Of a stretch of 64,000 nt of DNA, positions 36,170-45,731 are shown piece by piece (position 1 is the stretch's first letter; each line of letters starts with the position of its first letter). A program made the position numbers and the translations under genes. The notes below the pieces were generated by a model that saw nothing but the letters and a program-made list of their open reading frames with translations, made no database searches and was not told the origin of the DNA. The DNA lies in NCBI GenBank assembly GCA_902774285.1, contig CACYHO010000001.1, forward strand, positions 464,958-528,957, in the 5' to 3' direction. Origin of the DNA: an uncultured Pseudomonadota bacterium. GTDB lineage: Bacteria; Pseudomonadota; Alphaproteobacteria; Rs-D84.

Positions 36170-39100
36170 ATGGGAATTAAAACTTTTGATAATATTGCTT
36201 CTATCTTACGTAACGATTTAGAAGCTGAAATCCAAAAGAAATCTAAGTTAGCGATTGCTGCTTCGTGTTTCTCTATTTATGCATATCAGGATTTAAAGAA
36301 GCAGTTAGATTCCATAGACGAATTAAGATTTATATTTACTTCGCCAACGTTCTTGGGTGATAAAGACAAGAAAGAACAGCGAGAATTCTACATTCCAAGA
36401 CTGGAACGTGAGCAGAATCTGTACGGGACAGAATTTGAATTGAAATTAAGAAACAAGTTAAATCAAAAGGCTATTTCCAAAGAATGTGCTGATTGGATTA
36501 GGAAAAAAGTCAAATTCAAGACCAATGTTACCCATAGATTTATGAATGGCTTCATAAACATAGATGACAAATTCACATATACACCAATCAATGGTTTTAC
36601 AACTGCTGATTTAGGTTCTGAAAAAGGCAATGCTTTACTTTCATATGTAAACAGATTGGATGCAGATAATGCCCAAAAATACCTGAACGCATTTGATGAA
36701 TTGTGGAATGATAATGAACAATTGGTGGATGTTACTGACAAGGTTCTGGAACACATTGAAACAGTATATGCTGAAAATGCACCAGAATTCGTTTATATGG
36801 TTATTTTGTATAATATATTCAAGGAATTCTTAAGTGATATTTCAGAAGATGTTTTACCAAATGAAGCAACTGGATTTAAGAACAGTCAAATATGGAATAA
36901 ATTATATTCATTCCAAAAGGATGCTGCACTTGCCATTATTCATAAATTAGAGAAATTCAATGGTTGTATCTTAGCGGATTCTGTTGGACTTGGTAAAACA
37001 TTCACGGCTTTATCTGTTATCAAATATTATGAAAACAGAAATAAATCTGTATTGGTATTATGCCCAAAGAAACTTCAAGATAACTGGCAAACCTTCAAAC
37101 ATAATTATGCTAACAACCCTGTTGCCAAAGATAGATTTAATTATGATGTGTTGTTCCATACAGATTTATCAAGGGAATCTGGATATTCTGGTGAAATTGA
37201 CTTAAGTCGTGTAAATTGGGGCAATTATGATTTGTTGGTGATTGATGAATCCCATAATTTTAGAAATGGTGATTTAGTAACCACAGACGATGAAGATTTG
37301 GAACATTTCAACAGATACCATAAATTGATGCAGAAAGTTATCAAAGATGGTGTTAAAACCAAAGTGTTGATGTTATCTGCTACTCCTGTTAACAACAGAT
37401 TTGTTGATTTGAAGAATCAATTGCAGTTGGCTTATGAAGGTTGCGAAGATGATATTAATGAAAAGCTGAATACCAAGAAACCTTTATCCACAATCTTTAT
37501 GAATGCACAAAGAGCATTTAATAACTGGAGTAAGCTACCAATAGAACAAAGAAAAACAGATAATCTTTTGAGTATGCTTGAACCAGATTTTTTTGAAGTA
37601 TTGGATTCTGTAACAATTGCACGAAGCAGAAAGCATATTGAAAAGAATTATAATATGGAAGAACTGGGACGATTCCCTGCAAGATTGCCCCCGCTTAATT
37701 ACAGACCTGCGTTGACATGTATGCCTGGAATAGAAGTAAATTATTCTGATATATTTGCAAATATAGAAATGCTGAATTTGTCTGTGTATAACCCTTCAAA
37801 ATATATACTTCCATCCAGATTGGCAGAATATGAAAGATTGTACGGCAAAACAAATGGTAAAGGAATCACCCTTAAAGGTCGTGAAGATGGGGTCAAAAAA
37901 CTTATGGCTGTCAATCTGTTGAAACGATTAGAAAGTTCTTGGTATTCCTTTAAAATAACAGCTAGCAAGATATTGGCTAATGTTGAAAGCCAGATTGAAA
38001 AAATAGAAAAGTATCACCAAAATAACAAGAATGCAGAAGTTGAAGGATTCTATGATCTTGACGAAGATGCAGATGATGTATTATCTGCTGGTGGACGTTA
38101 CAGCATAGATTTGAAAGATATTGATACCAAAAGTTGGTTGGCAGATTTGAAATCGGATCAAGAAGTATTCCATACACTTATTGATTTGATAAGCAAGATT
38201 AAACCAGAATTTGACCATAAATTGGAAGTTTTAGAGGCATTAATTGCCAATAAAATGAAGAATCCAATCAACCCAGGTAACAAGAAATTGCTTATATTTA
38301 CTGCTTGGGCTGATACAGCAGATTATCTTTATGAACAAATATCCAAGTTCGCAATGAAGGATTTTGGATTGAATACAGGTATGATTTCTGGAACAACAGA
38401 TGGTAAAACAACCCTAAAAATCAAGAAAACAGATTTCAATACGGTTCTAACATTGTTCTCGCCTAAATCTAAAGATAGGGATAAATTGAACATAGATGTT
38501 GATGGTGAATTGGATATTTTGATCGGAACAGATTGTATATCCGAAGGTCAAAACTTACAGGATTGTGACTATGTTGTGAATTATGATGTTCATTGGAATC
38601 CTGTGCGTTTGGTTCAAAGATTTGGTCGTATTGATCGTATTGGCAGTAATAACAAATTGATTCAAATGGTGAATTTCTGGCCAGATATGGAATTAGATGA
38701 ATATATCAATCTGGAAAACAGGGTTACAACCAGAATGGTAGGTGTTGCGATTACAAGTACGGGTAATAATATCATTGGGTATGATAGTGATTTGGAATAT
38801 AGACGTGCCCAATTAGATAAATTACAAAATGAAACACCTGATTTGGAAGATATGGATACTGGTGTCAATATTATGGATTTGGGATTAAACGAATTCAGAA
38901 TGGATTTGGTTGGTTATATAAAACAAAATCCAGATATAGAAAAAGCACCACGTGGATTACATGCTGTTGTGCCAGCAACCCCAGATTTACCAAGTGGCAG
39001 TATCTTCATTTTAAGAAGTGTCAATAATGCCCATAAAATTGACATACAGAACAGATTACATCCGTTCTATATGGTGTACCTATCTGATGATGGAAAAGTC

Positions 39101-39391
39101 GTCTGTAACCACCTTGAAGCGAAGAAAATGCTGGATATATTAAGAAAGTTATGCAGGGACAAGAATTCCCCAAACAAAGAATTATGTGCAGCATTTAATG
39201 AAGCGACCAAAAACGGCTTTGATATGGAATATTATTCGGATATGTTGAGTTCGGCTATCCAGACCATAATCAAAGTCAAAGATGAATCTGAAATTGACAG
39301 TTTGTTTACGTCTGGCGGGACAAGTTTCCTTACCACTGTGATAAACGGACTGGATGATTTTGAATTAATAGCGTTCGTGGTGGTGAAGTAA
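36170..39391 (+). CDS. SNF2-family helicase associated with type III restriction system
   Basis: This is a 1073-residue ATPase/helicase. The N-terminal 230 residues resemble a phospholipase-D-like region without a clear H-K-D motif. The SNF2 core has Walker A S-V-G-L-G-K-T (about 270), D-E-S-H (about 357), L-S-A-T-P-V-N-N, and motif VI Q-R-F-G-R-I-D-R-I-G (about 816). I start at ATG 36170, preceded by AAGAAGAG. It heads a four-gene operon with a DUF4391 protein, Mod and Res. Such helicases accompany some type III systems and are thought to assist defence, though their exact part is unclear. Confidence 0.88.
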   Translation: MGIKTFDNIASILRNDLEAEIQKKSKLAIAASCFSIYAYQDLKKQLDSIDELRFIFTSPTFLGDKDKKEQREFYIPRLEREQNLYGTEFELKLRNKLNQKAISKECADWIRKKVKFKTNVTHRFMNGFINIDDKFTYTPINGFTTADLGSEKGNALLSYVNRLDADNAQKYLNAFDELWNDNEQLVDVTDKVLEHIETVYAENAPEFVYMVILYNIFKEFLSDISEDVLPNEATGFKNSQIWNKLYSFQKDAALAIIHKLEKFNGCILADSVGLGKTFTALSVIKYYENRNKSVLVLCPKKLQDNWQTFKHNYANNPVAKDRFNYDVLFHTDLSRESGYSGEIDLSRVNWGNYDLLVIDESHNFRNGDLVTTDDEDLEHFNRYHKLMQKVIKDGVKTKVLMLSATPVNNRFVDLKNQLQLAYEGCEDDINEKLNTKKPLSTIFMNAQRAFNNWSKLPIEQRKTDNLLSMLEPDFFEVLDSVTIARSRKHIEKNYNMEELGRFPARLPPLNYRPALTCMPGIEVNYSDIFANIEMLNLSVYNPSKYILPSRLAEYERLYGKTNGKGITLKGREDGVKKLMAVNLLKRLESSWYSFKITASKILANVESQIEKIEKYHQNNKNAEVEGFYDLDEDADDVLSAGGRYSIDLKDIDTKSWLADLKSDQEVFHTLIDLISKIKPEFDHKLEVLEALIANKMKNPINPGNKKLLIFTAWADTADYLYEQISKFAMKDFGLNTGMISGTTDGKTTLKIKKTDFNTVLTLFSPKSKDRDKLNIDVDGELDILIGTDCISEGQNLQDCDYVVNYDVHWNPVRLVQRFGRIDRIGSNNKLIQMVNFWPDMELDEYINLENRVTTRMVGVAITSTGNNIIGYDSDLEYRRAQLDKLQNETPDLEDMDTGVNIMDLGLNEFRMDLVGYIKQNPDIEKAPRGLHAVVPATPDLPSGSIFILRSVNNAHKIDIQNRLHPFYMVYLSDDGKVVCNHLEAKKMLDILRKLCRDKNSPNKELCAAFNEATKNGFDMEYYSDMLSSAIQTIIKVKDESEIDSLFTSGGTSFLTTVINGLDDFELIAFVVVK

Positions 39392-39392
39392 T

Positions 39393-40025
39393 ATGATAGA
39401 ATTTCCGAAAAGCACTTTTGTTGGTAAATTCCTGTCCAAAGAACAACTCTATAAACGTGATGTTGTTGATGGTGTATTAAAGCAATCTTTGATTGACGAT
39501 ATTGCCAAAATCACCATAGAATACAACTTGTCTTCCAGAACATTAAACGTAGAACCTGGGGCTGTGTTTCCAGAAATAACTGTATTAAAACTGGTGTTAA
39601 AGCATAAAAAGTTCAATGAAAAACTGTTGAATGCCATAGATAAATCTATTTTATCTAGTTATGTATTGTTTATATTGGAATTCGAAGACGAACAGTTATT
39701 AAGTATCGCATTCAAAGACAAAACCACAGCGATCACAATATCAAAGCGGTGGAATACAGAATGGGCTGATAATAATACATTGGATATTCACGGTTCAACC
39801 ACAGACCAAATTTATAGGAATTTCATAGAACAAATATCTGGTGGAATGGTTACGGGCAACAATGCGGAACAAATCAAGGACAGTGTTAGCCAAGACCTTG
39901 AACGTGATAAGATATTAAAACAGATTGCAAAATTAGAACAAAAGTTGCATTCTGAAAATCAGTTAAACAAACAAATTGAAATTAAACACAAGATTTCAGC
40001 ACTAAAGGAGAAAATCAATGGATAA
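39393..40025 (+). CDS. DUF4391 protein of the restriction operon
   Basis: This 210-residue protein has the N-terminal pattern of DUF4391 (I-E-F-P-K-S-T-F-V-G-K-F, later I-A-F-K-D-K-T). A coiled-coil tail (L-E-Q-K-L-H-S-E-N, about 175-205) follows. Its start is one base from the helicase stop, and its stop overlaps the mod start by 8 bases. DUF4391 proteins are usually found exactly here, between a helicase and a type III methyltransferase. Their biochemical role is not known. Confidence 0.8.
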   Translation: MIEFPKSTFVGKFLSKEQLYKRDVVDGVLKQSLIDDIAKITIEYNLSSRTLNVEPGAVFPEITVLKLVLKHKKFNEKLLNAIDKSILSSYVLFILEFEDEQLLSIAFKDKTTAITISKRWNTEWADNNTLDIHGSTTDQIYRNFIEQISGGMVTGNNAEQIKDSVSQDLERDKILKQIAKLEQKLHSENQLNKQIEIKHKISALKEKING

Positions 40026-41943
40026 ACTGAAAATGGAAGCAAGACCAATGGATTCCATATTGGAAAAGGTAGCACAGATATGTCCTGCTGCTGTTCAAGA
40101 TAATAAAATTGATTTTGAAAGATTGAAACTGGAATTAGCTCCTGAATTAAATGAAGATGCTGAATCTTATAACTTTACATGGGTTGGCAAGAAAGATGCT
40201 ATTATGGGTGCATCCACTCCAATTCGTAAAACATTAAGACCGTGCAAGGAAGAATCCAAAAACTGGGATACAACCAAGAATTTGTATATTGAGGGTGATA
40301 ACCTTGATGTGTTGAAATTATTACAGGAATCATACCTGGGCAAGGTTAAAATGATTTATATCGATCCACCATATAATACTGGTAATGATTTTGTTTATTG
40401 TGATGATTTTGCAGATTCTTGTGAAGAATATATGGAAAAGAAGGGACAATGTGACGTTGAAACCAATGAAAGGTTATTCAAAAATGATGAATCCAATGGT
40501 CGTTTCCATTCTAATTGGTGTACAATGATGTATCCAAGATTAAAGATTGCACGTGATTTGTTGTCTGATGATGGGGTTATTTTTATGTCTATTGATGATC
40601 ACGAACAAGCAAACCTGAAAAAAATCTGTGATGAAATATTTGGTGAAGGCAATTTTGTTGCAACACTGAAATGGAAAAAGAAGAAACAGCCTTCATTCTT
40701 ATCAAAAGTTGCAGATGTTATCGAATATATACACATATATTCAAAAAATTATAATGCAATAGGACAATTATGTGCGGAAAATCTAAGTGATTCAGACAAA
40801 CCTGTTGTTAATGCAAGTAACAAACCTTGTGAAAGAATTATTAGACAAGGTACAAGAGTTAAAGCTGATGTTTCTTTTATCCCTAAAGGTGTGGTTCAAA
40901 ACAAAACAGCGGAAACAGAATATTTAGACGATGTATCTATTATAAACGGAAGAACAGCAAACGATGTAAGAATAATCGCCAAGTTTAGAACTACTCAGGA
41001 TGGTATAGATGATTTTTGTAAAAAGGATTTGTTATTCATTACAAAAAATCTTGGACTCCGTAGAGATTTGTCAGAAGACGAAAAAGGGCAAGGAAAAGCA
41101 ATAACTGATTTGGTTTTAGATTGGGGACAAAACCAAGATGCTACAAACGAATTGAAAAAATTGTTTTCATTAACAGGTGACGGAACCGTTTTTTCTAATC
41201 CCAAACCAGTATCTTTGCTAATGAATTTGATAAAAACATCTTCTGATTCTACATCGATAGTTTTAGACTTTTTCTCTGGCTCTGCGACCACTGCCAATGC
41301 AGTTATGCAATTAAATGCTGATGACGATAACAACCGCAAATTTATAATGGTTCAATTGCCTGAAAATCTTGATGAGAACCTTAAACATGCAACTGGTCCA
41401 GAAAAAACAACAATTCAAAATGCTATCGCTTTATGTGATGAATTGAGTGTGCCACATAAACTTACAGAAGTTGCAAAAGAAAGAATCAGACGTGCTGGTG
41501 ATAAAATAGTTGCTGAAACTGGTAAAAAGGACCTGGATATTGGGTTCAAGGTATTAAAACTGGATGAAACCAATATGAAAGATGTTTATTATAACCCAGC
41601 GGAAACTTCACAATCTGGATTATTGGACAGTGTTGATAATATCAAATCTGATCGCTCTGATTTGGATTTATTATATGGTGTTATGATTGATTTGGGATTG
41701 CAATTGGATTTAGATGTATCCGAAATCAAATCTGGAAACACAACATATTACAATGTGGATGATGGTTCCATGGTTGCTTGTTTTGCACAAAATATCCCTG
41801 ATTCGATAATCAAAGAAATCGCAGAATTAAAACCATTAAAGGTTGTGTTCAGGGATTCTTCATTTGCAGACGCCCCAGCGAAAATCAATGTAACCGAGAT
41901 ATTTAAAACAATATCACCAAACACAAAGATAACAGTATTGTAA
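40018..41943 (+). CDS. mod: type III restriction-modification methyltransferase Mod
   Basis: Mod is the modification and recognition subunit, methylating adenine in a short asymmetric site. The 641 residues show the beta-class order: catalytic D-P-P-Y-N-T-G (about 116-122) first, then the SAM-binding V-L-D-F-F-S-G-S-A-T-T (about 414-424). The segment between them (about 220-380) should hold the target-recognition domain. S-N-W-C-T-M-M-Y-P-R-L follows the catalytic motif as in other Mod proteins. AAGGAGAAAA precedes the ATG, and res follows after 16 bases. Confidence 0.95.
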   Translation: MDKLKMEARPMDSILEKVAQICPAAVQDNKIDFERLKLELAPELNEDAESYNFTWVGKKDAIMGASTPIRKTLRPCKEESKNWDTTKNLYIEGDNLDVLKLLQESYLGKVKMIYIDPPYNTGNDFVYCDDFADSCEEYMEKKGQCDVETNERLFKNDESNGRFHSNWCTMMYPRLKIARDLLSDDGVIFMSIDDHEQANLKKICDEIFGEGNFVATLKWKKKKQPSFLSKVADVIEYIHIYSKNYNAIGQLCAENLSDSDKPVVNASNKPCERIIRQGTRVKADVSFIPKGVVQNKTAETEYLDDVSIINGRTANDVRIIAKFRTTQDGIDDFCKKDLLFITKNLGLRRDLSEDEKGQGKAITDLVLDWGQNQDATNELKKLFSLTGDGTVFSNPKPVSLLMNLIKTSSDSTSIVLDFFSGSATTANAVMQLNADDDNNRKFIMVQLPENLDENLKHATGPEKTTIQNAIALCDELSVPHKLTEVAKERIRRAGDKIVAETGKKDLDIGFKVLKLDETNMKDVYYNPAETSQSGLLDSVDNIKSDRSDLDLLYGVMIDLGLQLDLDVSEIKSGNTTYYNVDDGSMVACFAQNIPDSIIKEIAELKPLKVVFRDSSFADAPAKINVTEIFKTISPNTKITVL

Positions 41944-41959
41944 GCATTGGGAGATTACA

Positions 41960-44900
41960 ATGGCTCGTGAAATGAAATTACAGTTTAAAAACCAGCAATT
42001 TCAAACAGATGCTTGTAATGCTGTGTGTGATGTGTTTTCTGGCCAACCGATGGGAAAACCTTTTTCATACACTCTTGATCCAGGTGTAAGTCCAAGAATG
42101 CAAGATTTGTTAATGTTGGATGCATTTGCTAACCAGGGTATTAAAAAACGTGAATCTGACATACTGGAATCCATAAGAGAAGAACAAATAGATTCTGGAT
42201 TGCAGCCATCCAAAGAATTAGAAGGAGATGGTCTGAATCTGACAGTGGAAATGGAAACTGGTACAGGGAAAACTTTCACATATATCAAAACAATGTATGA
42301 ATTAAACAAAAGATATGGTTGGACTAAATTCATAATTGTTGTTCCGTCCGTGGCAATTCGTGAAGGTGTTAATAAATCTTTCCAAGTTACTGCAGATTAT
42401 TTTCAACAGGAATATGGCAAGAAAATCAGGTATTTTATCTATAATTCACAACGTTTGGGTGAAGTGGAAAACTTCGCAACCAGCAATTCTATAAACTGTA
42501 TGATTATTAATGTCCAGGCATTTGCAGCACGTGGTAAAGATGCTCTGCGTATTCATATGGCACTGGATTCCTTCAAAGGTAGACGGCCAATCGATGTTAT
42601 CAAAAAGACTCGTCCAATTATGATATTAGATGAACCACAATCAATGGAAGGGCCAGTTGCAAAAGAGATGATGACGAAGTTTGACCCATTGTTTATATTG
42701 CGTTATTCTGCAACGCACAGAAATCCATATAATATGGTTTATCGTTTGGATGCTTTGGATGCTTATAACCAGAAATTAGTTAAAAAGATAGAAGTGCGTG
42801 GGGTTTCAATTATTGGTGACAGTGCAACTTCTGGATATTGTTATTTGTCCAAAATCAATACTTTCAAAGATAAAAATCCAACTGCAACAATGGAAATTGA
42901 TTGCAAAAATGCCGATGGTATGCCCAAAAAGAAAGTAATGACTTTTGAAGAAGGGCATAACCTGTATGAAAAATCTGGTAAATTGGACGAATATAAAACT
43001 GGTTGGGTTATAACTTCTATTCGTGCTGACCAAGATTATGTTGAATTCCAAAATGGAACCAAAGTATTTGTCGGTGATGTTGTTGGCGATGTTAACCAAG
43101 ATCAATTACGCAGAATACAAATTCGTGAAACTATCCGTTGCCATTTGGATAAAGAACAAGAATTGTTTGACAAGGGTATAAAAGTGCTATCTCTGTTCTT
43201 TATTGATGAAGTAGAGAATTATAGACCTGATGATACTGAAAAAGGCAAATATGCCGAGATGTTCGAACAAGAATATGAAGCCCTGAAAGCAGCTAAACTG
43301 CAAGAATTAGATTTTCAACCAGAATATAAAGAATTCCTGGAAAAGACCAAAGCAGAAACTGCACACCAGGGATATTTTGCAAAAGATAAGAAAGGCAAAT
43401 ACAAGAACAGTAAAGAATCTTCGGTTGGTGAAGAAGAAGTGCGGGCTTATGACTTGATTATGAAAAATAAAGAAAGATTGTTATCAAGGGATGAACCTGT
43501 TCGTTTCATATTCTCACATTCTGCCTTGCGTGAAGGTTGGGATAATCCAAACGTATTCCAAATCTGCACATTAAAGCAAAGTAATAATGACATATCCAGA
43601 AGACAAGAAATTGGTCGTGGACTCAGATTGTGCGTAAATCAAAATGGCGAAAGAATGGATTCTTCTGTATTGGATGATGTCCATAAAATCAATATTTTGA
43701 CAGTTATTGCTTCTGAATCTTATGAAAACTTCGTCAAAGGTTTACAGGATGATATTGCCAAAGATTTGAAATACAGACCACAAACTATCACTATTGACTT
43801 GTTCCAAGGCAAAGTTGTTCGTTTGGAAAATGGCGAAAGCATAACATTAGACCCTGTTAAATCTCAAAATATAGTATTTTCTTTGATGTCTAATGGGTAT
43901 ATTGATTCCAAGGGGCATTTGACTGAAACATATTATTCTGATGTTGCAAATAACACTGTTAAATTACCAGAAGAATATAACAAAGATGATGTTGCAAAGA
44001 TATTGGATTCTGTATACAAACCAATTGAAATTGTCAACGGAAATAAAACCAAGGTTGAAGTAAAATTAAATAAAAACAATCTGGAAAAGAAAGAATTCCA
44101 AGAACTTTGGAAAAGAATAAATAAGAAATCAGCATATACTGTGGAATTTGACACTGATGAATTGGTGAAAAATTCTATAAACGCCATAGACCACAAACTA
44201 CAGGTTACTAAATTATCAGCGGTTATCACTCGTGGTTCCATGGACAAGATAGATTCTGTAAAAGCACTATCCGAAGGAACTGCTTTTGATACTGCCAAAA
44301 CCTACAGGGAAGAAATTAAATCTGCTGAAATTGGATTGCAATATGATTTGATTGGTAAAATTGTAGAAAATACCCAATTAACCAGAAAATGTGTTGCTGA
44401 AATTCTTAAGGGTATATCCGCAGATAAATTTGAAATGTTCAAACAGAACCCAGAAGATTTTATTGCCAGGGTATCAAATTTGATCAATGAACAAAAGGCA
44501 ACCGCAATTATCCAACACGTTACTTATAACTTATTGGATGATGAATATGGAACAGATATATTTACTGCTCCAGATTTGAAGGCAACTTCTGATAATTCTG
44601 TTTCTACCCCAGTAAAACATATATATGACCACGTGATTGCAGATTCTGACATAGAAAAGAAAATGGCCACTTCTTTAGAAACAAGTGACGATGTGGTTGT
44701 TTATGCGAAATTGCCAAAGGGCTTCTTTATATCGACACCTGTTGGACATTATAATCCAGATTGGGCAATAGTGTTTAAACAAGGGTCTGTAAAACATATT
44801 TACTTTATTGCTGAAACAAAGGGTTCAATGCAATCAATGGAATTACGTTCTATAGAAAAAGCAAAAATAGAATGTGCCAGAAAGCATTTTGCACTTATCA

Positions 44901-44965
44901 GTAATGATGAAGTTAAATATGATGTTGTCAAAGATTATCAAGAATTATTAAGAATTGTTTCCTGA
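41960..44965 (+). CDS. res: type III restriction endonuclease subunit Res
   Basis: Res is the ATP-dependent helicase-nuclease that cuts unmodified DNA together with Mod. The 1001 residues have Walker A E-T-G-T-G-K-T (about 99), the Res-specific D-E-P-Q (about 223), R-Y-S-A-T-H-R-N, and R-Q-E-I-G-R-G-L-R-L (motif VI). The PD-(D/E)xK nuclease near the C-terminus shows N-P-D-W-A (about 932) and A-E-T-K-G (about 951). All key residues look intact, so an active enzyme is expected. Confidence 0.95.
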   Translation: MAREMKLQFKNQQFQTDACNAVCDVFSGQPMGKPFSYTLDPGVSPRMQDLLMLDAFANQGIKKRESDILESIREEQIDSGLQPSKELEGDGLNLTVEMETGTGKTFTYIKTMYELNKRYGWTKFIIVVPSVAIREGVNKSFQVTADYFQQEYGKKIRYFIYNSQRLGEVENFATSNSINCMIINVQAFAARGKDALRIHMALDSFKGRRPIDVIKKTRPIMILDEPQSMEGPVAKEMMTKFDPLFILRYSATHRNPYNMVYRLDALDAYNQKLVKKIEVRGVSIIGDSATSGYCYLSKINTFKDKNPTATMEIDCKNADGMPKKKVMTFEEGHNLYEKSGKLDEYKTGWVITSIRADQDYVEFQNGTKVFVGDVVGDVNQDQLRRIQIRETIRCHLDKEQELFDKGIKVLSLFFIDEVENYRPDDTEKGKYAEMFEQEYEALKAAKLQELDFQPEYKEFLEKTKAETAHQGYFAKDKKGKYKNSKESSVGEEEVRAYDLIMKNKERLLSRDEPVRFIFSHSALREGWDNPNVFQICTLKQSNNDISRRQEIGRGLRLCVNQNGERMDSSVLDDVHKINILTVIASESYENFVKGLQDDIAKDLKYRPQTITIDLFQGKVVRLENGESITLDPVKSQNIVFSLMSNGYIDSKGHLTETYYSDVANNTVKLPEEYNKDDVAKILDSVYKPIEIVNGNKTKVEVKLNKNNLEKKEFQELWKRINKKSAYTVEFDTDELVKNSINAIDHKLQVTKLSAVITRGSMDKIDSVKALSEGTAFDTAKTYREEIKSAEIGLQYDLIGKIVENTQLTRKCVAEILKGISADKFEMFKQNPEDFIARVSNLINEQKATAIIQHVTYNLLDDEYGTDIFTAPDLKATSDNSVSTPVKHIYDHVIADSDIEKKMATSLETSDDVVVYAKLPKGFFISTPVGHYNPDWAIVFKQGSVKHIYFIAETKGSMQSMELRSIEKAKIECARKHFALISNDEVKYDVVKDYQELLRIVS

Positions 44966-45005
44966 GTGAACTTAAGAATAAAAAAACAATAAGGGTAAAT
45001 AAAAT

Positions 45006-45719
45006 ATGACAACGTGTAATATATTAGAATATTTGGGTATCGGTGGAGATTATATAATAAAAACAGCGGTTGGGTTATTAACTAGTTGGCCGTTTATTGT
45101 ATTAGTAATTTTCTGGAGTCTCAGAAGACATTTTGTGGCCATGTTAAAGAAAATTAAAGATGATTTACGGGTAAAAGATAATAAGTTTTCTCTTGGGGAT
45201 ACAAATCAGCCAGATATACATAATAGTACACAAGATAGGTTATTTGATATACCTGCTTCTACATCAGACAAGAAATTGAAAAAAAGAAGAATCGAATACA
45301 ATCTTCCAGAATTACCTGATACAGGGTTGAAAGCATATACTTTAGAAATAGAAAATAAGCTAAAGAAAGATTTGGCAGAATCACCGTACAAAAAAATAGA
45401 CATAATGGTTAGGGATTCTACAAATTATAGGATAGCAACTGAGTTTGAAAGAATATATAGAATTATATTTGGCAGTCAAATACGTTTGTTGCGACATTTA
45501 GATGCTACAAAAGTTTTAACGAAGAATGAGGTAGTTAAATTTTTTAAACAAGAAAAACGGAAAATGCCAGATAGTAATGTTGAATTAGAGCCATGGATTA
45601 AATTTATAGTTTCTCAAGGCCTTATGGATTATAAAGATGATGAATATAAAATTACAAACAAAGGACAAGCATTTATAGCTTATTTAGCTCTTTTAAATTA
45701 CGAAGATAGACTTTGGTAA
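45006..45719 (+). CDS. membrane protein with C-terminal winged-helix-like domain
   Basis: I do not recognise this 237-residue protein. One hydrophobic segment (about residues 20-40) is followed by a basic stretch, a linker, and a helical region. The C-terminal 60 residues resemble a winged helix (L-M-D-Y-K-D-D-E-Y-K-I-T-N-K-G-Q-A-F as wing and last helix). It stands 12 bases before the RecD-like gene and after the res gene, on the same strand. A membrane-tethered sensor or partner of the helicase-nuclease is a guess from context. Confidence 0.7.
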   Translation: MTTCNILEYLGIGGDYIIKTAVGLLTSWPFIVLVIFWSLRRHFVAMLKKIKDDLRVKDNKFSLGDTNQPDIHNSTQDRLFDIPASTSDKKLKKRRIEYNLPELPDTGLKAYTLEIENKLKKDLAESPYKKIDIMVRDSTNYRIATEFERIYRIIFGSQIRLLRHLDATKVLTKNEVVKFFKQEKRKMPDSNVELEPWIKFIVSQGLMDYKDDEYKITNKGQAFIAYLALLNYEDRLW

Positions 45720-45731
45720 AAAGGGGATTTT

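Noticed and set aside
36170..44965. DISARM or BREX system
   Set aside because: DUF1998, drmA/B, pglX/Z or brxL partners are missing; the gene order is that of a type III system with added helicase.
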